Shown: positions 1 to 9,622 of the stretch, in pieces
Layout: the number at the start of each line of letters is the position of its first letter
How positions within the stretch are numbered: the stretch's first letter is position 1
Assembly: GCA_047495785.1 (NCBI GenBank)
Contig: JBLDXI010000033.1
Span: 1,240,001-1,304,000, forward strand
Length of the DNA stretch: 64,000 bases
Source: Lepidodermella squamata
Lineage: Eukaryota > Gastrotricha
Direction of reading: 5' to 3'
The notes under the pieces: generated by a model
What the model saw: only the letters and a program-made list of their open reading frames with translations
Databases searched by the model: none
Told to the model about the DNA's origin: nothing
Program-made: the position numbers and the translations under genes

Positions 1-339
1 ATACCCTTGATCTCCAAACTCCAAATCAAAAGAATCCGAAAAGTGGATTTTTGTGTTACCGATATCAGCGATCTCAAAGAATCGCAAAGCCTCGAACCAG
101 GAGCATTTTTCATTGGCGACCTCTCAAAGAAATGTGATAACCTATCTTTTATTCGAAACTAAGAAGCAAATGAGAAGTTGTGATAAAATGGTCAAAACCG
201 GGTAACGTAAAGTCTTACTACGAAAGATTAGAATTACGGCAATTTGCTAGCGATTTTTTCAAACTCTTATTCAATCAATGTTAATTGAGAGTGAACCAAT
301 GTACATTACCAATGTATTTGGATCGTGCATGCTTCTCGG

Positions 340-897
340 TCAAATCAGTAAAGATGATAAAATTAATATCAAAACAGAACTAATCAAAATAAGATCCGTT
401 GCAGTTCGCTGAGATGCGGACGAGTCCAGACCTCTTTTCACTATGATCTTTGAAGTCTTATTGCTCGATAGATCAGTGATCTCGACGGTGCCAACAGATG
501 CAGCTGCGATCCCGGCATTTTTATACGCTTTGTCACCAAGCAGTTTGACAGCTCGGCACATAAATTTGGCGTCGATAGCGCGGCACAGCGTTGCATTCTC
601 ACTTGCCTTGTCCAAGCAACTGCAAAAGGTATTGTCGCAATTTTCTTTACCACCTTGAATGTCATAGCAGGTATCGTGAGCTCTACAGCACCTATTCATC
701 TTCCCTGAGAAAAAGAAATTTATTTCGGCAAATGGGTAAAACAAAAGGGAAATACATTTGACGTTCGAACATTGCAAGCTCAAGACGGTTTTTGCTAGAT
801 TGTTCTGGCGTTCCGTTGTGCCGCATTCAAACTTAGAATCGACGATTGCTATGAGTTGGCATGCCACAAAGATAAGAGCAACGAGCATGAACTTCAT
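340..897 (-). CDS. Secreted phospholipase A2-like protein (nematode-type)
   Basis: The reading frame gives 185 residues with a signal peptide (residues 1-21) and a core holding the PLA2 signature CCRAHDTCYD, that is the Cys-Cys-x-x-His-Asp helix with the catalytic His-Asp pair, followed by a second cysteine helix (CDNTFCSCL). A 51-nt GT...TTTCTCAG intron probably lies in the frame at about 704-754: the stretch it encodes is hydrophobic and unlike the family, and removing it leaves the frame intact, giving about 168 residues. The canonical calcium-binding loop (CGxGG) before the catalytic helix is not visible, so hydrolytic activity is uncertain. The C terminus ends in about 20 hydrophobic residues, suggesting a GPI signal or membrane anchor. 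A TATA-like TATATAAA lies just upstream at about 931-938 on the minus strand. Family assignment is fairly sure; enzymatic activity is inference. Confidence 0.75.
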   Translation of the reverse strand: MKFMLVALIFVACQLIAIVDSKFECGTTERQNNLAKTVLSLQCSNVKCISLLFYPFAEINFFFSGKMNRCCRAHDTCYDIQGGKENCDNTFCSCLDKASENATLCRAIDAKFMCRAVKLLGDKAYKNAGIAAASVGTVEITDLSSNKTSKIIVKRGLDSSASQRTATDLILISSVLILILSSLLI

Positions 898-1302
898 GCT
901 TTATTAAAATTAATTTAATATTAATTCAATTTATATAAAGTATTCCCATCTTTTGTGAGGCAGCGTTAGGGCGGACCCATATTATTTGCCATCCAGTGTC
1001 GCGGCTCTATGTGAGAACACCTGCCGAAACACTACGCCAACAGCGCCCATGTGCGCGAAACAAAGAAGCAAGCATTAATATTCTTCTACTGCCATATAGT
1101 ATTCACAGAAAAAAAAAGAAATGCTCTTAAGAACTTGGGCAAATTTTTGTACCATTCTCCATTGATTAATTGGAAATTTCTCAACTGATTCAGTGTAATG
1201 GATTATAAGCTGACAATGCGCACCAATCAAGTGTATGCGAGTGACGATTTGAAGTTTTCTAACTGTCAACATAAATTGACAGCACTCCTAATGAAAAAGT
1301 TT

Positions 1303-1579
1303 GTTCTATGACTTGAGAGCACGCGATTTAACCGGTAAGATTTAAGACAATTTGAGTTGAATTAGCCACCCAGAATCACTTGTCACTTGCTTTGATTTGA
1401 CCGCACTCTGTATGAAGTTATAAGTCATGCGAGATAGCAAAAACTCTTGATGAATCATTTCGGCATTTCGGTACTACAGCAGAGTCAGATCTCTCTGTGT
1501 TATTTTCCATGACTGCTCTCAAATCGGTTGCTATTATTGCGGTGCTCTTAAATCGCGTGCTAATAAGTCATAGAACCAA
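1303..1579. repeat. Fold-back (MITE-like) element in intergenic space
   Basis: About 28 nt at 1303-1332 (GTTCTATGACTT...GCACGCGATTTAA) recur inverted at about 1550-1579 with a few mismatches, enclosing about 220 nt of non-coding sequence. This looks like the termini of a small non-autonomous DNA element. No target-site duplication could be fixed by eye. The rest of 898-1686 shows no supported gene. Confidence 0.5.
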
Positions 1580-1686
1580 AAATATCCGATAAATAAATGA
1601 GTTAAATCTGTCAAAAAATTGGCACCACTGAAGTGCCCAGAAAAATCTATAACTTTCGCACTAATACGATACGCGTATTATACAAT

Positions 1687-3554
1687 ATGAGTAATGAATT
1701 TTACATGCTTTTAATAATTTCGATCATACCAATAATGGAGATAATCTCCGCCCAGGTACCCGAGCCGCTGCCAATCGAGTGCAGAAATGTTACAGGTAGT
1801 AAGGTTATTCTGATCTTAACTCAGTTACCGAGCCTGAAACACAGTTAGCGAAGCCGATGTTGGCGCATATATATTCAAGAAATACCGCGATGCCTGGCAA
1901 AGACCGAGACTGAACGCCAGAGATTCGTTAACAGTGAATATCGCACTCAGTGTTTCATCAATTAACGACGTAGTAGGTCACTATCCAACAATCTGTAACT
2001 GGCTCTTCATTACCCTTTTTCTCAAAGCTTGAAAAGTACAGGATACTGAAAATCACTGCCCACCTTATGCTGAGATGGTTCGACGAGTATCACACGTGGA
2101 AAACTGTCTACCCATTGTTTTGCGTTCCATACATAGGTAATGATGAAAAATTAGTTTTAGCGTCATTTTTGTTTTTTTTTTCCAAGTCGTTCCAGCGACA
2201 CTGCTCTGGCGACCAGATGTGGCTCATATGAATTCGTAAAGGGAATTAATACCAGCACTAATTGTTGTCAGCGTTTCTTATTTATCCAGACCAAAGAAGT
2301 ATGATTTGATGGACATGGATGGCGAGAAAATCAGGCTTCATAGTGATGGATTTACAACATTCAGCCCAGGTTATAACCCTAATGCTACAAACACTGATTC
2401 AAATTCTCGGCTATTTCAGGCGGAACTTTTGACACATTCTGCGATTTCGACTTCACCTTGTTTCCATTCGACACTCAAGTAATTGGAGTTGGTACTTATT
2501 GATTATCATTCAGGTCTTCTCAATATAGAAATGCGCAATCAAATTAGAATCCTGGCGCTACACGCAAGATTACGTGACCTTCCAACTCGGAAGCCCGACA
2601 GGTGGCGTGAAAGTCTACCAGTTCACCGAAAATGATCAATGGATGTTCGTCGGAAGCGAGCAACGACTCTACACTGAAATATACACTTACAAAGAAATGC
2701 AATTCGACCACGTAGAATTCTGCCTGTTCATCAAACGAAAATCTGCCCACTACCTCATGAACATTGTCTTCCCTAGCATCATTATTTCTATCGCCCAGAT
2801 TTCATCGTTTACACTATCGGCTCGAGAATCTGTCAAACTTGAGTTGTCTTTTACTTGCTTACTAGCTTACTCAGTTTTTCAACTTCAAATCGTGGGAGAC
2901 ATGCCTCGTTCTTCCGACCATGTGCCGTATTTGTCCGTCTACATCGACCTGCAAATGTTGTACATCGCCGTTTCGATGTTGGGCCAGGGCGTAGCATTTT
3001 TATTCCTCAGCTTTTCTGATGATGGGTACCACGAAGAAACAATTTGCGACGTCCCAGAATGGATTTTCCAAACATTTCGGATTCTGGGAAAACTTCTGTT
3101 TGTTGGCGGGGCTCCGTCGGAAAGAGACTTTGAAGACACTGGTACGAAAACTCCATCTCCTGTTAGAATCAACAATTTCGATCAAGAAGCTAATAAGGAC
3201 CTGCAGTTATTACCACCCCATAAAAGTCGAGTCCAATTCGTTGATCACAGTGCTAATAACGACTTGGATAGTGCGACAAGTAATGTTGATGGTCTAAGTG
3301 CTGGAGATAGACGTAGCAGCCTCGTAATGGGCCCCTTCGACGAAAGACGTCGTTCATTTCGGCTGGTCAAGCGCCAACATCGCCGTAGTCAGCATTTACT
3401 TATAAATAGCCGAAGACGCTGGATTTACATGGCAGCCGTAGCAGATCGATTCACTTTCGTCTTCTATATGATCACCCTAGTCGTTACCCCTTTAGTACTA
3501 GTGCTCGTGGCGCCGTCGCCCTCAGATTACCACCACATACCCGCCCCCAAGTGA
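1687..3554 (+). CDS. Cys-loop (pentameric) ligand-gated ion channel subunit
   Basis: Seven exons (1687-1795, 1845-1972, 2028-2136, 2187-2235, 2290-2369, 2420-2478, 2529-3554) join in frame to about 519 residues. All introns are 49-57 nt. The order is signal peptide, extracellular ligand-binding domain with RWFDEYHTW and WRPDV, a Cys loop with exactly 13 residues between the cysteines (FPFDTQKC at its end), then M1, M2 and M3, a cytoplasmic loop of about 130 residues, and M4 near the C terminus. M2 is preceded by a Glu at the position that marks cation-selective (nicotinic-like) subunits. The vicinal Cys-Cys of acetylcholine alpha subunits is absent, so the ligand is unknown. Stop TGA is followed at once by AATAAA. 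A decayed relative lies at 57060-57775. Channel identity is sure; cation selectivity is inferred. Confidence 0.85.
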
Positions 3555-3678
3555 GTTGAATAAAAATTAATATTTTTCAGGTGGCGCTTTTTATTACTTT
3601 TGCGAGCATTTTATGCTAAAAGGAGGTCACAATTTGACAAGTAATGATTATTCTCCTATAATGAAAGGTCACGCACAG

Positions 3679-4122
3679 TCAAGTAGTTATTGCCCATAGA
3701 ATTAAACTGAAAGAGGTCAACGCATGAAAGCTTTGAAATTGCGGAGCTGAGCCGTAAATAATCGTTTTTCTAACAGTCGGATCATCGCGCATCGGAAGTT
3801 TTCGACACACAGCCATGTTTAGCTTGCAGGTCGCTGGGTAGCTTGACGGTCCGCTCGGTGGTTTGCAGTAGACCTCGCAATCGCCCTCAGCTGGCGGGCA
3901 GTTCGGATCCGGGATGCACCAGGGGAAGTCTTTTGAAATATCCTGCTTGCATGGCGTGCAGCCAGTTGAAAAAGACGACCTCTGATATATGGGCTTATCA
4001 ATGTTGCCAAAGTATAGCAGATCGGGTTCGAGAGTCGACAGGAAATGTTCGCCGCCTTCGTACTGGTATTGGGCAGCGGCGATGCACGCCAGTCCTAAAA
4101 CGCAACAGGCGGAAAATAACAT
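3679..4122 (-). CDS. Small cysteine-rich secreted or GPI-anchored protein
   Basis: An intact 147-residue single-exon frame begins with a clear signal peptide (residues 1-18, ending AAAQ). The middle (residues 50-110) has about ten cysteines in short spacings (TGCTPCKQD, WCIPDPNC, GDCEVYCKP, CKLNMAVC), like a compact disulfide-bonded domain. The last 16 residues are hydrophobic with little after them, as in a GPI-attachment signal. I do not recognise the family. It lies tail-to-tail with the upstream channel gene and head-to-head with the K2P gene at 4789. Codon use and the intact frame support a real gene; no function can be given. Confidence 0.6.
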   Translation of the reverse strand: MLFSACCVLGLACIAAAQYQYEGGEHFLSTLEPDLLYFGNIDKPIYQRSSFSTGCTPCKQDISKDFPWCIPDPNCPPAEGDCEVYCKPPSGPSSYPATCKLNMAVCRKLPMRDDPTVRKTIIYGSAPQFQSFHALTSFSLILWAITT

Positions 4123-4788
4123 GCTGCGTAAAAATCGTCAAACGTCCCGAATGACCGAAGGAAACACTTCATCCATCCCGGTACGGCTCACTATAATGGG
4201 ACCGGCTATCATAGTGAAGAGCCATTGAGTTGATTCACATTTTTGTATTGTAACGCACAGCCGCTAGCTATGAGAGACTCATCTATTTCCCACCTTTCTT
4301 TATGGTCGCACTTTTAGCGCAAGGTAAATAAGTAAGTAAAAAATGGCTTATATGAAATGATACGGTATTAGCATGTCCTGTGTCGGGAAATAACCTGATG
4401 GCGTCATTTTTTAAGTCTAATCTATATGCTACAACAGTACGGCACTAAGATTGGCACAGCCACTAGATGTGTGCTTGGCTACTAAACAAGACGAGTTGGC
4501 GCGTTACCTGCAAATTGTAGGGTTGCCTACCGGCACGATCCGCGATGAGGATTAGAAAAAACTGCTGTTAAGCGCCTGAGTAATAATATATCATCAGCAT
4601 CGCAGGTGTTAAAAACTTTGGATGCAGTTATTGTAATACTCAATGCACGTTTTTGTTGTTCACAAATGTAAACTAACTTTCAATCCACGCCGCCGTTTTT
4701 TCCCGTTTCTCAATTCACTGGTACTAGACGGCGACGGGAGATCTAAAAGTCGAGTTGTAGTAGTCCATTAGCCTCGGCGTAATGTTAC
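4123..4788. other. Intergenic region between divergent genes
   Basis: About 670 nt holding the presumed promoters of the minus-strand Cys-rich protein and the plus-strand K2P channel. No convincing TATA box, RNA gene or repeat was seen. Confidence 0.4.
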
Positions 4789-6542
4789 ATGGATTACAGA
4801 GTTTTACTCGTTTTGTCGGTCATTATCGCCATTTGGATAGTTATCGGTGGTTTCTTATTCCAGTTTCTCGAAGCAGTAAATGCTGATGCCATTTTTTTCG
4901 CAATCAACGTCCCTGTTGAAGAAGGTAATAAATAAAATTGAAAATAATCCAATCTCTTCGTTAACCTTGAAACATTTCCAAGATTTACTAACGAGAAACG
5001 ACTCGGCAATTGGAGTGATGGATATCGGTCGAAACGTATCCGCGGTCGCTGAGGCTCTCGGTGCCGCCCTGAATACGTACGAAATCTACCAAGATTGGTA
5101 CGTCAACGTTACCCTCCTCGGTACAAATGTGTCAAATGGCGATAGTTACCAACTAGAAGCTTCCGTCTCGAGAAAACCCGTTAATTCATGGTCATTTTAC
5201 AATTCACTATTTTTTGCCGAATCCCTCATAACAACTGTTGGTACGTCGATTTTTGCGAGTTTTAGTCGTAAAAATTCAAATTTAATTTAGGCTTCGGCAA
5301 TATCGCCCCGGTAACCACAGCTGGCCGATTATGCGCTTGTTTATACGCCGTTATCGGGATTCCCGTAGTAGGCGTGTGGATGAGTGGTATCGGCGAGGGT
5401 ATCCTAGCGGTTGCTAAGCGAATTCGGAACCGCATGTCAACTAATAAGGAGCGGCGACGCACTATCCTCATTATGGAGGCAGTGTTCATATTTGTAATCG
5501 GATGCACTATTTTCATTTTCCTACCATCTTGGCTTTTCGCGTATATGGAGGACTGGACTTACCTCGACGGATTTTATTGTAAGAATTTTTTCGGAAAAAA
5601 AATTGATTTCTAATTCAATTTTTTTCAGTCGCGGTCCTGTCGCTACTTGTCGTCGGTCTGGGTGATATAGTAGCGGGTACCAATGAAAATAAAGATCCGG
5701 GCTGGTACAGAGTTCTTATCAACTTCTGGCTGCTATTCGGACTCGGTTGGTTATCAATGATAGTTTCTTTCGTGTTGGAACTCGTCAAATCTCGAGCTTC
5801 AAAAGTCGCAAAAACAGTCGAAAACGTTGCGATAAAAACAGTAATTATACCTTGCGAATTTTTAAAATCCACCTTAATTATTTTTTCATAGGAAAAAATG
5901 ATTGAACGCAAATTGCAAAAAAGACGGGCGAAAAGGCTGCGAAAATCAATGATGGGACATTCCAACCCTGCTGTAGTTGTGACCACCGACGAGGGAGACG
6001 TTGTTCAACATGATGACTTGACCACTGAGACGCGTCGTAGGTCATCTGGGATTCCGATCGAGTTGACCTTGTTTCACAGACACTCCCTGACTGAGCGGCA
6101 GTTGAGCATAGAAAGTGCTGCTTTCAGCCGGCCGTCGTCGTTAGGCTCATCATTTCGTAGCGGCCACAATATGCCTCCGTTTCATCACATGTCGCCTATT
6201 GAAGAATCTAGTCCAATGAACGGAGCTGTTCCGTCTTTGCCCGCAGCGAAAGGACACTCAAGAGCTCGACATTTCTCCAAGACCCAAACAGCGAACGGGA
6301 AATTGTCAAGTATCGCCAATAATGACAGGCCAATATATTTGACGCAACGAAGTGGCAGTGCAATACCGCCTGCCGCGGATCGGAGGACATCACTTTCGCC
6401 CCAACTTCAAGCACATCAAGTCGACGAGCGAGAACTGGCTAGGACGGAATTTATTGTTATGAACGATTTGGGCATTGCTGAATGCCTTCAACTCGGTGAT
6501 ACAGAGCTGGTGGTAATGCGAGACAAGTGTAACAGCATCTAG
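4789..6542 (+). CDS. Two-pore-domain (TWK/K2P) potassium channel 1, altered second filter
   Basis: Five exons (4789-4924, 4983-5240, 5291-5578, 5629-5840, 5892-6542) give about 514 residues: M1 at the N terminus, extracellular cap, pore 1 with filter TTVGFGN, M2-M3 (GIPVVGVWM), pore 2, M4, and a cytoplasmic tail of about 215 residues rich in Ser/Thr/Arg. These channels set resting K+ conductance in the plasma membrane. Pore 2 reads LLVVGLGD, whereas both neighbouring paralogues read TTIGLGD, so the conserved filter threonine is a valine. The splice junctions flanking this exon are clear (GTAAGA...TTTTTCAG), so this is not an obvious frame error. The intron pattern matches the two sister genes. 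The channel call is sure; normal K+ selectivity is doubtful. Confidence 0.88.
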
Positions 6543-6892
6543 CGCGGAGTTCAGCTCTGAATTTATTGCTCTCAATTTTTTTTATTTGTGAAAAATTAAA
6601 TAAATGTGAATTTTTTTCCCGATTATTTCATGAATATTTATGAGCTCCGCAGTACAATTTTTTCGCAGTCGTGTTCGGTTAATTACTGCTATGGGAAGTT
6701 GTTGCGAACAGGGGTAATAATTGAGGATTTTTTGATGCCAACAGCACAACATTATTCGCCGTATTAACACCTTTCTGCTGCGCTCGAAAAATGTGTGATG
6801 GCAGCAGCAAAAAAGGTGCGACTTAAGTTTACGTCGGGTCATGGCATTTGTTACAACAAGTTGTTCAGGTCGACACAGCACGGCGTTTCTAC
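6543..6892. other. Short intergenic spacer between tandem K2P genes
   Basis: About 350 nt. An AATTAAATAAATG stretch near 6593 is a likely poly(A) signal of the upstream gene. Otherwise no features were seen. Confidence 0.4.
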
Positions 6893-8492
6893 ATGGATAT
6901 AAAAGCATTCGTCCTTGTTTCTATCATCCTCGTCGTTTATCTTGTTCTGGGTGGGCTGTTATTTCAATACCTCGAACGTCTCGATGAAAAAGGACTTCAG
7001 CGGCAGTCGAATTTTACCGGCATATTACTAGGTAATAATTTTTTTGGCGGAAAATTAAACAAAAAATGCACGAGTCTCCTTGCAGAAAACTTGACTAGAA
7101 ATTGGACATATGCTCAATTGGATGTTGTAAATCGATTGGTTGCTAAAGTATTCGATGAAATAAGCAATGCAACTAACGACACTATTATAGCTTTAATAAA
7201 TGTTTCGAGCGAAATTGTACCCGGGGATCAAAATTCACCAGCAACATTTTTGCTGAAAATCATCGACCAACTCGATGATAACTGGTCGCTATACAACGGA
7301 TTTTTCTACGCTGAAACGCTGCTAGCTACAGTAGGATTCGGGTTCATTTACACGAAAACGCCGGCTGGAAAATTGGTTGCATGCCTCTACGCAACCGTAG
7401 GCATACCTATCCTCGGCGTTTGGATGAATTGCAACCGCGAAATTTTGTTCTCGCTCATGGAAAAACTGCGCGCAAAAGTTCAATTCTATACGACGCAGCG
7501 CAAAACTTCGCTGGTAGTCGAGGCGATTCTTCTCGTTCTACTCGGCTCGGTTGTCTTCATCTTTTGCCCTGCAGTACTGTTCGCTTACATGGAAGATTGG
7601 ACCTATTTAGCCGGTTTTTACTTCTCTGTGATGACACTCACTACTATTGGATTGGGAGATTTAGTGGCTGGTTTGTTGAATTTTAATGAATTTTTTCTGA
7701 TTTTGTGAGCAATTTTTAAGGTGCTCAAAGCGATGCTCCTGGTTGGTATCGCGTTTTCATCAACTTCTGGCTTTTATTTGGATTAGGATGGCTATCTTTG
7801 ATTATCTCTCTCGCAATTGATATTTACAAGGCTCGAGCTCATAAAGCCATGGCCAAAGTTGTTGAAAAATACGTTGCTGTGAGTTTTGACCTTTTTCAAG
7901 CAATAATTTCACGCATTTTTTGCAATTTCAATAGCAAAAGCGCAGACGTAGGGCAATATCTTACTCTGGTCAAAGAAATGTTTCTGTGGTGTTGTCGGAA
8001 ATAAACGCGAGGTACAACGATGAAACCCGTCGCAGATCTCATTCTTTGACGTCACCTGGAACGATGTCCCCGCAGCGATCGTATAGTTTCAAGTTTAGCA
8101 ACACCGGCCTAGAAAGTCGACTACGGCAAGTCAGAGCGATGGCGCTTGAACTGAAATCAAGTGGGCAGCGATTTTCTATGAGTTGCGGGGCATTGGACGC
8201 CGAAGACGATGCAAATTATCAAGAAACAATCAACTCAGCTCTTGGCCGAAAGATGCTGTCTTTCGACTGCATTCGAAATCCCGGAAGTGACATTGAAATG
8301 GCTGTTGAGGAAAAGACAGGAAATCCATCTCAACTACAGCATGCTGCGGTAAATGAAGCTTTTGAACTCGAGCCCGAAGGGGCTGAATCTTCAGAAGCTA
8401 AAACAAGCGATGCGTCAACTTCCGCTGGCTATTCTTACGTCTCTTGGCTGGCGCAGAAAAGTTTAGAATTCATGGGATATGCTTCTGGATGA
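6893..8492 (+). CDS. Two-pore-domain (TWK/K2P) potassium channel 2
   Basis: Four exons (6893-7031, 7086-7670, 7721-7878, 7935-8492) give about 479 residues. The start is the ATG at 6893, directly before the first membrane segment. The first intron is 54 nt and leaves the frame open if read through, but it has clear GTAATA...TTGCAG ends and the sister genes lack the encoded insert. Pore 1 is ATVGFGF, pore 2 is TTIGLGD, both compatible with K+ selectivity. Segments GIPILGVWM and FAYMEDWTYLAGFYF match the sister channels. The extracellular cap has several N-glycosylation sequons. The C-terminal tail (about 185 residues) is Ser/Arg-rich with RRRSHS, a possible kinase site. It is a tandem paralogue of the genes at 4789 and 19263. 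Confidence 0.9.
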
Positions 8493-9622
8493 TTATTTAA
8501 TTTCTTATTTTTTCGGCTAATCCTCCTTGAATGAATGACGCATAAATGACGAATAAATAGACTTTTCAGCGAAACATTATTTGCCAAATAAATAAGATTT
8601 AGAGCTGTAATATATAGACGGTTGTCAAGCTGATCAAGAGGAGATACCTCTAATTCGACTAATGGATTAATTGTCTTTAAACTGGTATTTCTCTCAGCAG
8701 AGCCGAATTTATTATAGAATTTCGCTTCTAAAGTATACAAACGATCGTGATTTTAAACTATAAGATGCTGACAATTTTTATTAATTTACAGCAAATTTTC
8801 AAATACTTTTTAAATAACTTTTCAGGCTTAAAGTACCCTGCATTTTTAACCACAAAGATCAAAAATTGAAATTATTATCAAATACCTATATTACTCATTT
8901 ATACTATAAATTTAAAAACACATTCCCAAACTTAAAAAATGCGTTTTATTCATCGTGCACAGGGTAGTGATTGAAGGAAATGTGGAGTGCGATTTTTTTT
9001 ACAGTGAACGATAAGAGCAAAATTTTACCTGGCGTTATAGCCATACCTATGAGCTATCTGTGGTAGAAAGGATCACCCAATGTTTTCAAGACTCAAAGTT
9101 AGCACTATTCTTTCGATCACAGCCCTGAGTGTTGTAGCAACACTAAAAGGGGCATTACCATAGAGTTGTCAAAGTTGTACCAGCTTGTCAAAATTGTACC
9201 TTTCTTTCGGGCCATTTTTCTCAGGTGAATTACCTGGATCAGGCCGTGGAAAAATTACAACAATTATGCCCAGGACAAGGGGGTTCTGACGGTGTAAAAA
9301 TTTGGAAAGAATAAACCTGAATTGATTTTCTGGAATTTTTTACTAAGTTGTACCTTTTTGTTGTCAAAATTGTACCCGGTATCGACCTTTAGCTTGAGTT
9401 CGTTTTTTGGGCCGGGGCGTTGATGTTTTGAAAGAAATGCAAAAACAACATGTATTGTAAATGGACACGCTCGCGATCTTGTTTATAGGTGGCAATATTT
9501 TTCAACGCATTCCACGTGACCCTTAAAAAACACGCGGCATTTCCGAATGATTTCTTTCACAAATATCAATTTAATTGCTGAAAACTATCAGTATTATTGC
9601 GTTATTTTTATCTGGCAAGATC
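8493..9622. other. AT-rich intergenic region with short GTTGTCAAAATTGTACC repeats
   Basis: No supported gene. Between about 9155 and 9380 the motif TTGTCAAAATTGTACC occurs three times with small variations (near 9157, 9184 and 9360), the two ends about 200 nt apart. This may be a remnant of a small repeat. The rest is unremarkable AT-rich sequence. Confidence 0.4.

Noticed and set aside
1075-1272. 65-codon minus-strand frame
   Set aside because: No signal peptide, domain or promoter evidence in an AT-rich spacer.
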